NCBI GenBank assembly: GCA_000310025.1
Contig: FN649748.1
Coordinates: forward strand, 3,613,780 to 3,677,779
Source: Ectocarpus siliculosus
Taxonomy: Eukaryota > Sar > Phaeophyceae > Ectocarpales > Ectocarpaceae
Reading direction: 5' to 3'
Length of the DNA: 64,000 nt
In this document: in pieces, positions 12,601 through 23,353 of the stretch
Position numbering within the stretch: the first letter of the stretch is position 1
Layout: each line of letters begins with the position of its first letter
The notes under the pieces: generated by a model
What the model saw: only the letters and a program-made list of their open reading frames with translations
Told to the model about the DNA's origin: nothing
Database searches by the model: none
Position numbers and translations under genes: made by a program

Positions 12601-13103
12601 CCGTATCGTACCCAATTGTCGGTCCAGGAGGTGTGTTATCTTGTGCAACCTACGGTAGCCCTCCATCGCGACAATCCATTTCTTTCAAACTATTTTCGAA
12701 AAAAAAAAACACAACGAACTCATCTCCATCTATCTTCCTATCCACAGACTAGAGTCCAGAACACATTGTATCAGTGATGAGTTCATGGTTTTGTAATCCT
12801 AACTCGATTGTGAGGGTCTGCTGTCGGGTGTAACGCAGCAGCACGCGCGGCTGCCGGAACAAAAAAACACCTAACAGTCACATGAAGCGAACGGGGACAA
12901 TCAGCGTTGGCAACATCGTCACCGGCTTGCCTGTCAACACCGGCTCCGGCGAAATGCTGCCTGGCAAACTCGAAGACATCCTCCGGTTTCTGCTCGACAA
13001 CGGCCCGAAGGAAGTCGTTGAGAAGGGACGCTACCTCCGGGTGCTCCTGAAGGTAAGCTTCCTGGTCTGCTCTGATGGTATTCTGATGCGGGGTAGCAGT
13101 CAT
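8202..13103 (-). CDS. RIIa-domain guanylate kinase
   Basis: Guanylate kinase converts GMP and ATP to GDP and ADP. I join eight exons: 13103-12871, 12219-12135, 11071-10940, 10585-10546, 10158-10124, 9556-9461, 9215-9114 and 8321-8202. All junctions are GT-AG, phases match and the sum is 843 nt (280 residues). Residues 17-53 ([16 protein letters not shown] onward, with KPEDVFEFA) form an RIIa/Dpy-30-like dimerisation and docking domain. Residues 86-93 are the P-loop GPSGVGKG. Then come SHTTR, GVHYHF and HGNLYGTS of the GMP site, LLDIDIQG, the Arg-rich lid RLRDRG and the terminal NDDLDQA helix. The kinase part looks complete and has family length. The 35-nt exon 5 rests only on phase and position. 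RIIa domains dock proteins in cilia and on AKAPs, so a flagellar role is my inference. Confidence 0.88.
9572..9684. repeat. CAGA/CAGG tetranucleotide array in a kinase intron
   Basis: About 27 copies of CAGA with a middle block of CAGG. It lies in the intron just upstream of exon 6 of the guanylate kinase gene, about 15 bp from its acceptor on the minus strand. Confidence 0.85.
11684..11845. mobile_element. Diverged partial copy of the small inverted-repeat element (MITE)
   Basis: The middle of this stretch (GTGCCGGCAATGGCGG and CCGTCTCGCCGAGA) and its right part (ATCGAGGTTTAAAGCTCGG) match the better copies at 21.0, 21.4 and 63.2 kb. The left terminal repeat is not recognisable. It sits inside an intron of the guanylate kinase gene. 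Confidence 0.55.
12221..12250. repeat. GGTAC pentamer array against a splice acceptor
   Basis: About six copies of GGTAC lie directly upstream (minus-strand sense) of the acceptor of guanylate kinase exon 2. They replace the usual pyrimidine tract. Confidence 0.85.
12620..12660. mobile_element. Isolated right end of the small inverted-repeat element
   Basis: The sequence around TCGGTCCAGGAGGTGTG followed by TTATCTTGTGCAACC matches the right terminal repeat of the copies at 21.2, 21.6 and 63.4 kb. No matching left end is seen close by. It lies in intron 1 of the guanylate kinase gene. Confidence 0.55.
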
Positions 13104-13268
13104 TGTAGGAACTGATGTTTCCGATGTGGTGTAGCACTGACTGGTGGTATTCTGATGCGGGGTAGCAGTGATAATAGTAACTGATGGTTTTCAGATCACA
13201 ATACTGACGCTATTCTGATGCGTGGTGCAGCAGTGACTTTAGGCACTGATGTTATTCTGATGTGTAGC
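13070..13268. repeat. Four degenerate 60-75 bp tandem units over the kinase start codon
   Basis: The phrase TATTCTGATGCGGGGTAGCAG or a close variant recurs at about 13078, 13147, 13211 and 13253, together with CACTGATG-like spacers. The first unit contains the proposed ATG of the RIIa-guanylate kinase gene. Confidence 0.7.
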
Positions 13269-13691
13269 AGAGCAGACAATCCCGTGTGATTTCGACAAGC
13301 TTCAAGTAGACTTGCGATAACATTGTAAGGGGGGCGACCCTGCTAATACGGTGCTTCGGTTCTGAGTAGTCTGCTGATGCTGGCCCTAGAGGCCTTCGTT
13401 CCGCCCAAATTGTATATTTTATCGTGACCTGTTTAGTGCGGAGTATTGGAGGGCTGGCGCCCTCCCGATCTCCTCGAGGTACACTTGTACTTGGAAGGTT
13501 TGATTCCGATGTGGATTCTTGTGTCTCTTTGTATGATAGATATGGGAACGACGTTTTTGGTCCACGAAGGATGTTTGACAAGACATGCTTTGAAGTAAGA
13601 AAGGGGCGGGCAATTGACAACAGAAGGAGCGCACTTGGCTTGGATACTGGGCATATCTCGAGTATTTTTACCGTACACTGCTGTGATTTTA

Positions 13692-13797
13692 CTCAATGAT
13701 GCCAGCTGGCGCTATTCAACATCTGTACAAAACATTCCCTGTAGCTCTCTACTGGGTCAACGACAAAACTATCGGAGAGAAACCCTCCTCGCGTTAT
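13692..13797. repeat. Duplicated block, copy 1 (partner 14401-14522)
   Basis: The block begins near ATGATGCCAGCTGGCGCTA and runs through CTCTACTGGGTCAACG to GAGAAACCCTCC. The same order of motifs with small differences and an extra 15-20 bp recurs at 14401-14522. Confidence 0.75.
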
Positions 13798-14242
13798 TTT
13801 CGTCGAAAGTTCACTACGGCAAGATTCAACGCACTGCAGTTTTGTGCTTCGTTTTCTTGCATCCTGTGGCAAGCACTGCTGCCGAGTAGAAGCAGTAGAG
13901 GTACGGCGCCCTGCCGGCATTCATCACCACTTAGAAGCTGGGGTAGTCGAAGTCCAGCAGACAAATGAAGGTCGATCAAGGCTCGCGATCATTACTGCTG
14001 TAGACTACATAACTTGCACGGAGGTACGTTGTAACCCGTGTGTGTAGTCTGTCAACCAGTCAGTCGAAAACTAACATCGGTACATGAACCACAGCAGTCG
14101 TATCCCGCTCGAGAACATAACAGCAGTCTTCGCAATGAAATTCGATGGACATCTGCTCCATACTGGACTTAGTTGAGTTTCATCTTGCACGGAGAAGCTG
14201 AGAGGCTATATAGACTATGCTGTAGCGCTGCAGCTGTGCACT

Positions 14243-14304
14243 ATTAAGGAATAATAAAAACACACACAGAAAGACTACCCATTCGAGATATACCCACAGT
14301 CGAA
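14243..14304. repeat. 62-bp dispersed repeat (partner 51929-51993)
   Basis: From ATTAAGGAATAATAAA to CCCACAGTCGAAC this stretch is almost identical to one 37.7 kb away at 51929-51993. Such a short, well kept match suggests the end of a mobile element. Confidence 0.75.
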
Positions 14305-14400
14305 CGGGATGTGGTGGAGTCTTTTCAGTGAGTGGAGGGAAACCGGCTGGGTACTGGACTTATTTCGAGTCTTTTTAAGTCTAACACTGGTGATTTATAC

Positions 14401-14522
14401 CAGTGATGCCAGCTGGTGCTAAGTACAAAAACATCTGTATAGGTAACTTACATTTTACAATACATCCCTTGTAGTTCTCTACTGGGTAAACGGCAAAAAT
14501 ATCGGGGAGAAACCCTCCGTTG
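14401..14522. repeat. Duplicated block, copy 2 (partner 13692-13797)
   Basis: This is the diverged second copy of the block at 13692-13797, in the same orientation about 700 bp away. Confidence 0.75.
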
Positions 14523-14883
14523 TGCCGTGTATTGTAAATTGTAACCTTCACAGGGGACACGGCGCAGTGTCTATAGTACTGCTGTTTGCATGTATGCAGA
14601 GACTCTCATCCCGAAGCGGCTTCTATTCCTCCGCATTTTTGTCAAGGCACCCGATCGGTTGTGTTCTGTGATGTGTCATGGACTTACGAAGCAACCTCAG
14701 GACAACGAAGCATTACATGCGTGTGGTTGTTTGTAGTGTGCGCTTGACGGTGAGCTCTGCTATGGCTGCGATTTCAACAAAAGACTGCAGGGACAGGCAG
14801 CAAAGAACATGGATCGCTGGCGGTGTGTTTGAGACCTCAATGAACACTGCTGTATATTCTCGGGGCTCCTCTTGGTTACTCAC

Positions 14884-14973
14884 CCGCAGACCATCAAGCC
14901 TGGCTATCTCCTCCAGAACAGACTGATCAGCATCCGTAGCGTACGAGAGGGGGTCGACAACCTTGTCCGTCAT
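14884..14973 (-). CDS. Candidate 30-residue first exon, possibly of the RIIa-guanylate kinase gene
   Basis: On the minus strand an ATG at 14973 opens thirty well-behaved codons (starting MTDKVVDPLSYATDADQ, ending LDGLR) that stop exactly at a strong donor, CGG|GTGAGT. The phase is 0. A CAG acceptor at 13062 is in phase with the RIIa exon and would give a 296-residue kinase beginning here instead of at 13103. That acceptor lacks a good pyrimidine tract, so this may be an alternative promoter or an unrelated gene. Confidence 0.4.
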
Positions 14974-16020
14974 AGTGCAGCAAATTCTTGCGGGAGGTAC
15001 AGTACTGATAATCCAGACAGCGTTGATATCCGCCAGTTGGGGGGCCCGGCAGAGCGGTGGTTCCTCCCCCCCAACGATCCCCTACAGTATCGATCTTGGA
15101 ATCGAGTTACATGATCATCTTCTTTGCACGGTCGCTGATGGTGATTACGGCGTTGATGACCGTTGTAAAGGGAAGTGATAAGTACTATCTCTGATGTACG
15201 TGCGACACTCGTTGTGATGTGCCCAATTTGTTGCCCGCACTGCTTCACGTTTGTTTGCATCCGAGCTGTCTGATCGAAGTTCCAATCTAGGGAACGTTCG
15301 AAATCTGACCCTCCCACCAGTCAAGGCGACTGATGCTAACAAGGGTTTTCTACACATCTGCTGCCAAGGGGGAAAGGTGGAAAGGCCCACCGCCTGGGTG
15401 GTCTTGGACCAACGTGATGTTGTGGAGCTAATGTACACCACCGAATGGACGGACCATTCCCAGCAAGCAAGACACAGGTGTTGCAACTCTACAGTACCTC
15501 ACAGCAAGCAGTTGCTCCGGATGGACATGACCAAGTGTCACACCATGCTGCTCACGGGAGGGGCACATGGCTCGGCCACCTTGCATACTTCACATGCCCG
15601 GCAAACAGCAGCGGTGCACTGATGATTTAGCATCCGTGCCCATGACTTGCCCACCGTCCTCTTTCGAAGTCACTACGGGTGTTGCATCTTCATCTGTACA
15701 TTGAACATCAAACAATATGTTGTACTCAATGTGTACAACAATCGCCAGGGAACAACCGGCTTAGCCGTACAGACAGACGTTTTGCGCACCGCATGGCGCT
15801 ACGGCGATACATTTTCTGGAGCAGGAGTCTCTTCGCGAACCACTCCTCACGCCCCCCGGGGAAAAACTTAAAACTTCTTTCAACTCTCGTCCACCAACAT
15901 AGCAACCCAATTGTTGGGACACCAAAATGGTGATGTACTTGATACAGCTGCTTGTTCGGCCGCAGAGCAAGTGGCGATGAAAATCTTTGACGATGACGTG
16001 GACATCAACATCAGTCGGCA
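14974..16020. other. Spacer between the kinase and uL4 genes, no firm gene
   Basis: Frames of about 115 codons on both strands near 15.15-15.62 kb mirror each other and show no domain. This is probably the 3' flank of the uL4 gene plus promoter sequence for the gene to its left. Confidence 0.4.
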
Positions 16021-19000
16021 CTAGGGCGTCTGAAGAAACTCCTCCAAGTGCGTCACGGCATCCTGGGTTAGGACCAAGTTCGGTCGCTTGATGATGTCGT
16101 GCACATTGGCTCCCTGAACACGACAAGAAACGTGCGCCGCGTGGGAGAGCGGTGGGTGGGGAGAGGGACGCGAGATACGGCAAGGCGCTAAGTGTAATTG
16201 GCAGCGACAGCAATATAGAACATGACGCTACCGCAGTTGATCAATCGATGGCCGTTGGCTAAGCGCAAACAGGCAAACAAAGTTTCAGGCCGAAATTCTA
16301 TCAATCGCTGCCGGAAACAATACATGGAAACTAGAGGAAAAGGGTAACCCCCCCCCCCCTACACATTTATTCCGCATGGCCATTAGAAACGAGTACACCA
16401 TTACCGTACCACACGGGGTGCGCGCTGGTACCAAGCTTTGGGCACAGTACTCACACGGCGGCGTGCGGACTCCGGCACAACGGAGGCTATTTTTTACAAG
16501 TACCTAACCGCGGCGAAAATTCCTTCCAACAGAAGAGCACTTTTTTCTTTTTTCGTCACGATCATCAACCATGAACTGACTCAAAAAGTCTTTGACCGCT
16601 TACCCGGGCAGGCAGGACCTTGGCGCCCATGATGTTGCTGACGGATCGCATGAACTCAACCTGAGGGTCTCCCCCCACCACAAACGTTACAGGGCCGTCG
16701 ATTCCCCTTGCCTAGAGGGTGTTTCGAAAGAGACAGACGCGTGTCGGTCGTGGGGCGACAGGGGAGTGGATGGCATATGACAGGGAATTTGAAGGTTGAA
16801 TATGCAGAGGAGCGGTCGATATTACAAAGATACAAAACTAGGACAAAGGTATAGTTTTGTTGATAAGATGTAACACCCCCATGGTGGGTTTCTAGAAAAA
16901 CAAGGCATATGGCAGAGAGGGCATTGAGAAAGCATCACACGCGACCAAGCGAAGCACACCCGAAATCGTTCGTTCCCACCAGCTAGCCCACATGCAAAAA
17001 AAAACAAAGGTCGTGATGCGTGGGTGGTCGCTGAGAAGGCCGCTTACCGTGCTGTGTGAAATGTGAACGGGAGAAGCGACCAATTCACACTTAGAGCCTT
17101 GTGCCTGGTATGCCTAGTTGTCTTTGATGTCTTTGTTGTTTGTGCTACTTCATAGAACGGGTCCGCAACTATGACATATTCCGTTGACGAGCAGACGCCC
17201 AAAGCTTCACGCAAAATACACCACGGTTAGGGTTAAGACACACGGGTATAATAGTTCAGCCGCAGATCCTACACTAAACCTTACCAGTATAAAGAACAAC
17301 CCTGCCCCGTGCTCGACGGTGGCGACGACGAAACGAAACAAAAAGAAGAGAAACTGGACCCAATTTGACGTTACCCAATTACGGGCTCCTTCTGTACGGT
17401 AGGTGCCATTGGGATCACGACGGCCGGCATGACTACACAGGTGTGGTATGAACGTCGTCGCCGTGCAGTGTGCGCCCGTATACATGATCACAGCATGTAG
17501 GCTGTGCTGATGCTCCTGGACACTACGGCATTCCGTTCACGTGGTGTTCACGTATCTCTACACGCCGCGGAAGAGTGCCGTTGTTGTCGAGACTGTCAAG
17601 GCTGAATGGAATGAGTGACACACAGTACGTTAAAGATTGTATTGTCTGTCTGAATGGGCAACCTCGCGAACAGCACAGCAGGACAGCGCGTTGCACGGAC
17701 CCCTCAGGTAGCACCACATGAGACATGACCTGACCGGACAGCAGTGGCACTGCTGCATCCGGCGTGAGGGTGTATGTCCTGGGCTATTTCCTCTTCGCAA
17801 GAGATGAGGTGTCAAGTCAGACTCGGACCCCAACCTACTCTATGTCTGTCAGTCCGCCAGCTGTCCCTCTCCCCCTCAACCCACACCTCTACTAATCTCG
17901 GAACCATATTGCTGAACACACTGGGTGAGCGAACGGAACTTGGCATCTGGGTAGCAAGAGGCCAACCTCAGACGAGAACTAGCAACTTGTTCGACCGTAA
18001 CACGTCAACAGTATTACCCCTAGTCGAACAGCATCGCACCGCTGTTGATTGTATTTTTGTTGCCCACTGCACGGCCACCTAGTACAGCAGTGCTCGTCTT
18101 TAGCTTCTGACACATGCAAGTCAGCAGTACTCTTTTCTCGCGCATGTCTAAGGAACAGTGGCATCACCAGCGCACCGATACGAGCACAGCAGTTCGGAGT
18201 GGGGCTCGAGCTCACCTTGATGGTCTTGATCATGGCGGACGTCTTGAAACCGTCGCTCTTGAGGTCGTCCACGACCTTCAGCTGCCCTTCCCGAAGTCGT
18301 GCGGACAGTGCCACCTACATCATTTTCATGGTCATACACAACATGAACCCATCCACAAAACACGAAGGAAGCAGTAATGGGGGGGGGGTGAGGGAGTCGG
18401 CTGACCGTAAAACCGCAGGTCGACCATGAAACACTGGGGGAGCAATGCTACTCGTCGTTTTCATGCTCCACGGAATCCGGTCGCCCCTGGTGGTCTAGGT
18501 GGTACAGTACCATGGTAGGGTATGCTATCTTCGAATACCATGGAGACGTGCTTATTCTCTACTTGGACAAGCAACTCAGAGGAATTGTTGTCTGCATGGC
18601 CTCTTTCACGCGCGCCCCCTGAAACGGAGCTTTTCGCATGTTTCCTACAGTACTGTAGGGTGGTAAGGATTGGAGTGACGCCTACAAAAGGTAGGAACAA
18701 AAGGAGAAATATGGCCGCGACATACAGAACTTTATCCGACAAAATGCCCTACATAGCAACTTGTTAGCGATAGTGGTGTGGGTGTTCGTGTGTGGGTGTT
18801 CGTGGACATTTCCAGCAATTCGTCTGATGTAAGCCAAAACAAACGGCATGGTCATTGGAACTACAGCTGTTGAAAACGTCGCGATGCTGGAAGGGGGTGA
18901 CGCCTACAAAAATACCTCCCTTGTTGGAGGGATGCCTCATGTGCGCAAAACCATGCATTTCGCACGGGGTACCGTATCGTACGGACAACATTAACCCCAC

Positions 19001-22000
19001 CAAGGACCCGGAACGGTCTTTCTACTGCACCGTGTCGCCAGGTATTGAAAGGACAAAAGCGTGGTCGGCACTCGCCTCTCTTTACGGTTCTCAGATACGC
19101 CGAAGCATACTATACGCTGGGGACCACGGAAACAACAAACAAGCACCCTTTTGCCGCGTAACTCGCCCTGAAACCAAGCCTGACGAATTAATACTAATAC
19201 AGTGAAAAACAGATTTTATACTGCTAATTCCTCGAACACCGATTGCTATTCAGGTGTACCCAGATGCGTTGGACAAAAACTTACAAACTCGTAATTCCCT
19301 TCAACCTTACCCGCAAACCAAGCCTGACGACCTCCTTGGTGAGCTTGAAGGATTTACCATGCTACAACCACAACACGCCAAACAAAATCCACCTCCCTCC
19401 CTCCCTCCCTCCCTCGCTTACCCTCAAGCCAAGCCTGACGAACTTCTTGTTGAGCTTGAAGGAAAAGTCCCGCCTCCTCGGACCGTGAGCCTTGGCGCCT
19501 CCCCGCCAGTGGGGTGGACGGCTGTGACCCGCGCGGGCGACGCCTCCCCCCTTCTGAGGCCTAACCTTTCGCCCGGACCCGCTGATCTCCCCTATCCTCT
19601 TGGTCTGAAGATTGGGCAGTCGGCGGAGATTTCCGGAGATTTCGGCGGCGGAAGAGAGAGGGCATCAGTGAGGGCGAGAAAGCAGCGTGTTGGTTTGGGG
19701 TGGGGGTGACATCGGTGCCAGGAAAGACAAAACAGGCCATGGAGGAAAGCGAGGTGATTCATGCTCCACGGGTATGTAGGGGGCGATCGCGCATCCTACC
19801 GCACAGTACCCAACGAAGGCTCATCTGTCCGTCATGTTCCGAACGTATTATTCTGACAAAAGTTTGGCGCCGAACGTATCTGACATATGTTTACCAAGCC
19901 GCGATCGTTGTAGATATAGCTGAGCTCCGACATAAGAGAGACCTCACCAGCGACCGATGCAGCACAATGCTAGTCGCATGCACCAACGAAAGTGCTGTGC
20001 AGAGCACAGCAGCCGCAAACGAAACGGGCCAGAGAGCAATCTTCCGTATAACGACATCAAGACGCGTGTACAGCGGTATAAGTTTTGAACACTGTCCTCA
20101 TAGCCACGCGAACCTTTACCAGATACTCAAGCGCCAAAACCACAGCCAAGGCTAAACAACTAATACGACCGAGCCCTAAACGCCACGAAAAAACACACAC
20201 GACAAACCTGGCCGTTGCCTTTCCTACGGCGCGCAAGCTGCCACCGAACGACTTCGTGCACGACGTCCCTTCGCACGGGCACGCCAAACACGGAAGGCGC
20301 CAGCGATACCGTCGCCACAGGAGCGCCGTCAGCCCAGGCCACCACCTCCACCTCAAGATCGTCAGTGGCAGCCAGGCCGGGTATGTCGAGGAGGGCTGCG
20401 ATGGCGTCGTGGTCCTCTTCCGACAGGGGGTCGGTTTCCTCTTCTTCCTCTTCTTCGTCTCCCGCTTCTGCGTCCTCTGCGTGGGGAAGTGTTGGAGATT
20501 TGGAGGGAACAAGCGAACAAACGATGGCAAGACGAAGAGCTTATCGGCATGTGACTTACTAATGCACCAGGCCCTGCCGTTTCAGGAACTAACCATGAGT
20601 GCTCTTTGCCTAATTATACTACCGCATGCATCGTCACAACAACTTCCTAAGAAAGAGTCCACCTTCACGCTTGATGTTGGTGGCGAGCTTATACTTGCGA
20701 TAGCAACAAACGCCTAAACGTAGAATATTTCTCGCTAAAGTCCGACGTCGCGAGGGTTTTGCGGAAGTTATCACTGGCCAAAAGGCACAGACGTTTGACA
20801 GGTTGGTCGCAACGCTAACCCCCCGCAACAACAGCTGTGGTGCTTCGCCGCTGGCATACAGTATTTTAGGGCATTGGGCCGGGATAAACACACAGATATG
20901 CAGGAGGAAGTCTCTAAGACCGCAAAACCGCAAGGTTTCGCTATTTACGGGCAACTGTGACGCGAATTACGGGTAACCGCAACTGTGGGGATGCTTCGCT
21001 AGATGGACAGCAACTGCGACTAATGTACCGTACGATATCGCACCCCCTGACCAATTTTCAAAGCTCGGGTTCTCTGCAACCAAAAAGCTACGGTGCCGAA
21101 AATGGTGGGAGGCTTTGGAATCATCTCCTTGAGAGCGTTTCCGAAAAGATATTTGATTGTGGCATCTCTTCGTTGTGTGGAGTAATCGAGCTTTGAAACT
21201 CGGTCCAGGGGGTATGGTATCTTATGCAACCTACTACTGTTTATTTGTGGACATGCAGCAGTAGTAAGTCCAGTGACGACCTGGTAACTTTCTCTGTGAT
21301 TAACAACTGCACCTCTTGAGCTGTGTACTTCGGTTATTCGCACATCACTGTAGGCGGGAGAAGGTAGAGGTATGCAACTATCCGTGTAACGCCTGCCGGC
21401 AAACGGCGGTTGGCATGCGAATCACATACCTGTGTGTTGCGGAAGATATCACACCCCCTGGACCGATTTTCGAAACTCGATACCTCGGTACCTCGGCAGG
21501 AAAAGCAGTGACGGTGCCGAAAATGGCGGCGTTGGAACCGTCTCGTCGAGAGCTCTACGAAAACGTGTACTTTAGTTTCGGGGTCCTCTTCGTCATGGAG
21601 TGGTTGAGCTTTGAAAATCGGTCCAGGGGGTGAGATATCTTACATCATGCAACCTGCGGTACCCTGCGTGTGCAGGGGGTGCGACATGTACAAATCGAAA
21701 CTTATTCGACATTGGATCGGCAGGACACACAAAACACCACGGGCATAGCAAAGGCAGGAATCACAACCACAAAGGTGCCCCGAAATGCAGCGAAGCACCT
21801 ACGGAATGCACTAACTGCCGCTCCGTGCACCACATTCACCTTCCGCGTCTCCTCCCTCTCCCGCCGTTGCAGCAGGCCAAGCCTCCACCGCAAGCTTGAG
21901 GTTCGAAGGCAGCGGCTCGCTACCGCTTTGCACCGGTGCTACAGGCAGGCCTTCCCGCTCCCACTGAGAAGATTTCAGAGACGACATGGATCGAACCAGC

Positions 22001-22221
22001 GGGAACTTCATGAATGCTGTCGTCGGCAAGGGACCAACGCGGGGTATCGCCCGTGGCTGTCGCGTAGCACTCGCTGCTGCTGCTGCCGTCCATGATCCGC
22101 ATGGTCTGACTGATCGGTCCGCGCGTGCTTCGAGGAGGCCGGCAGCGGCCGGAGCATTGCTGTCAGGCGCCCGGCTCGAGCGAGCCGAACGACAGACGGA
22201 GCGGGGTAATGAGCGCAACAT
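16021..22221 (-). CDS. MRPL4: Mitochondrial large-subunit ribosomal protein uL4 (L4)
   Basis: Six exons join in phase: 22221-21840, 20476-20208, 19604-19422, 18314-18216, 16711-16604 and 16113-16021. The total is 1134 nt (377 residues). uL4 binds 23S-type rRNA and lines the exit tunnel. The N-terminus (MLRSLPRSVCRSARSSR) is an Arg/Ser-rich presequence without acidic residues, typical of mitochondrial import. Family blocks follow in order: VFGVPVRRDVVHEVVRWQLA (about 185-205), the GSGRKVRPQKGGGVARAG loop (about 226-245), KAHGPRRRDFSFKLNKK (about 256-272), ALSARLREGQLKVVDDL, VTFVVGGDPQ, and the terminal GANVHDIIKRPNLVLTQDAV. Odd points: a long weakly conserved N-terminal extension and an acidic run of seven Glu near residue 137, just after the first splice junction. 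The bacterial-type pattern and the presequence argue against cytosolic L4. Confidence 0.93.
19310..19352 (-). pseudogene. Duplicated 3' end of uL4 exon 3 with donor site
   Basis: Just downstream of exon 3 of uL4 (minus strand) a second copy of its last 14 codons appears, SFKLTKEVVRLGLR against SFKLNKKFVRLGLR, again followed by GTAAGG. A still shorter echo lies at about 19165-19180. This is either a local tandem duplication inside the intron or an alternative exon end. I see no acceptor that would make it a clean alternative exon. Confidence 0.65.
21026..21235. mobile_element. Small inverted-repeat element (MITE), copy in uL4 intron 1
   Basis: The ends are inverted repeats: TACCGTACGATATCGC then CCCCCTGACC on the left, GGTCCAGGGGGTATGG then TATCTTATGC on the right. 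The core GGTGCCGAAAATGG is shared with the other copies. It is about 210 bp with no coding capacity and lies wholly in an intron. Confidence 0.75.
21428..21661. mobile_element. Small inverted-repeat element (MITE), second copy in uL4 intron 1
   Basis: It has the same architecture as the copy at 21026-21235: GATATCACACCCCCTGGACC on the left, GGTCCAGGGGGTGAGATATC on the right, and a core with GTGCCGAAAATGGCGG. Both copies are in the same intron, about 190 bp apart. Confidence 0.75.
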
Positions 22222-23247
22222 CCTTTTTTCTGTGTTGCGTGGAGTGGGCTGTGGCTGCTGGAGTTGCGCACTGCACAGCTCAATCAACACTGGGCAGGGA
22301 TTGAGGCCAGTTCCCAGACCACTTGCAACAGGACCCGCCGCACCAAAAAAAATGCTCTGGGTGGAGGGGGGGGGGGGTGGATCCAAAATAAATACTCCCT
22401 AGTATATTTTAAAAAATAACATCCTACAGCTCTACAGCCGCACCACGAGGGCACACACCCTCCACCTCCCACGGTGGGCACACAACCGCGCGCCGACATA
22501 ACAGGGGTTAGGATGCCTCCGTGCTACTTGCAAGGTGGTTGCAAGGACGAGAATGCCAGCACCGGCGATATCAAGCTGTGTCCCTGCTGCTGCTGCTACA
22601 CCCACATTGCATACCTCGAGTGTGAGCATCACGACGGCGGCATCGACGAGCGCACCGAAGTTGACACACAACAGCTCTCCCCTATCCCCCGTGACGGTCA
22701 TGGCTCCTCGAAGCACCACATACCACCAGAGGTTGGTACGCCGACCGAGAATTGCGCGAGGACGGTCGGGTAGGCAAGCGCGGTGGTAGTGCCGGGTGTG
22801 CTTCTTCTGCTCTTCTTGTGGTTCAAAGCGACTCTTTTTCTCTCTCTGCCGAAGCTTTCTCTGCGGTGTGACGGCACTCTTTGCCCAAGAAGCGAGAGGC
22901 GGGGTCTGAGGTACACTAAAACGTAGCTGCCGCTGGCGCGTCAAAGGGTCAAGTCCAGCTGCCGTTGTTCTCTCCTGGTTCAACGCTAGAAGCCCCGCAG
23001 ATCTCGGTCCCTTACGACTGAATGCGGTGTTTCTCGCCGTGGAAACAGAGGTTTCAGCCTTTCTGCGACATGACATTGAACACATTAACCTCGCCACTTT
23101 TGCCAGAGGCGGCCGTCGACACCATCGCCATCTGGACCAGCTTCCAAGCCAAGAGGTGAGGATGGAACCGACATGGATGTACTTGACCTACAGCAGTATC
23201 CCCTAGATTCCTTTTGCGCATGAATGCACAGAGTATGTGAAGGATAG
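22222..23247. other. Upstream region of uL4; one unassigned open frame
   Basis: This is the likely promoter region of the uL4 gene. A minus-strand frame of 222 codons (22432-23097) is open but matches no family I know, and its composition does not settle whether it is coding. Runs of G (22366-22377) and A/T-rich sequence near 22400 flank it. Confidence 0.4.
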
Positions 23248-23353
23248 GTGCTGCTCGCGCACCCAGCTCCCTCCACTCTGCTACCCTGTCTCTCGACCCA
23301 AGGTCTCAACAACACAACATCTTTTCCCCAGAAACCACCAGTTTCCCAACACG
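23248..23353 (+). repeat. 5' LTR remnant of the older copia element
   Basis: About 100 bp around CTCGCGCACCCAGCTC and CTCTCGACCCAAGGTCTC recur near 28862-28955 with a handful of differences. Only the 3' part of the LTR remains here. Confidence 0.7.

Larger units (their letters stand above)
13269..14883. other. Region upstream of the kinase start; repeats, no firm gene
   Basis: Apart from the duplicated blocks listed separately, only short frames are seen. If the exon at 14884-14973 is the true first exon of the kinase gene, this whole stretch is an intron. Confidence 0.4.

Noticed and set aside
20057-20717. Long frames on both strands over the uL4 second exon
   Set aside because: They are other-frame shadows of the uL4 exon at 20476-20208, which has clear family sequence in its own frame.
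22432-23097. 222-codon minus-strand frame upstream of uL4
   Set aside because: No recognisable family and no support for a start or splice structure; kept only as a note.
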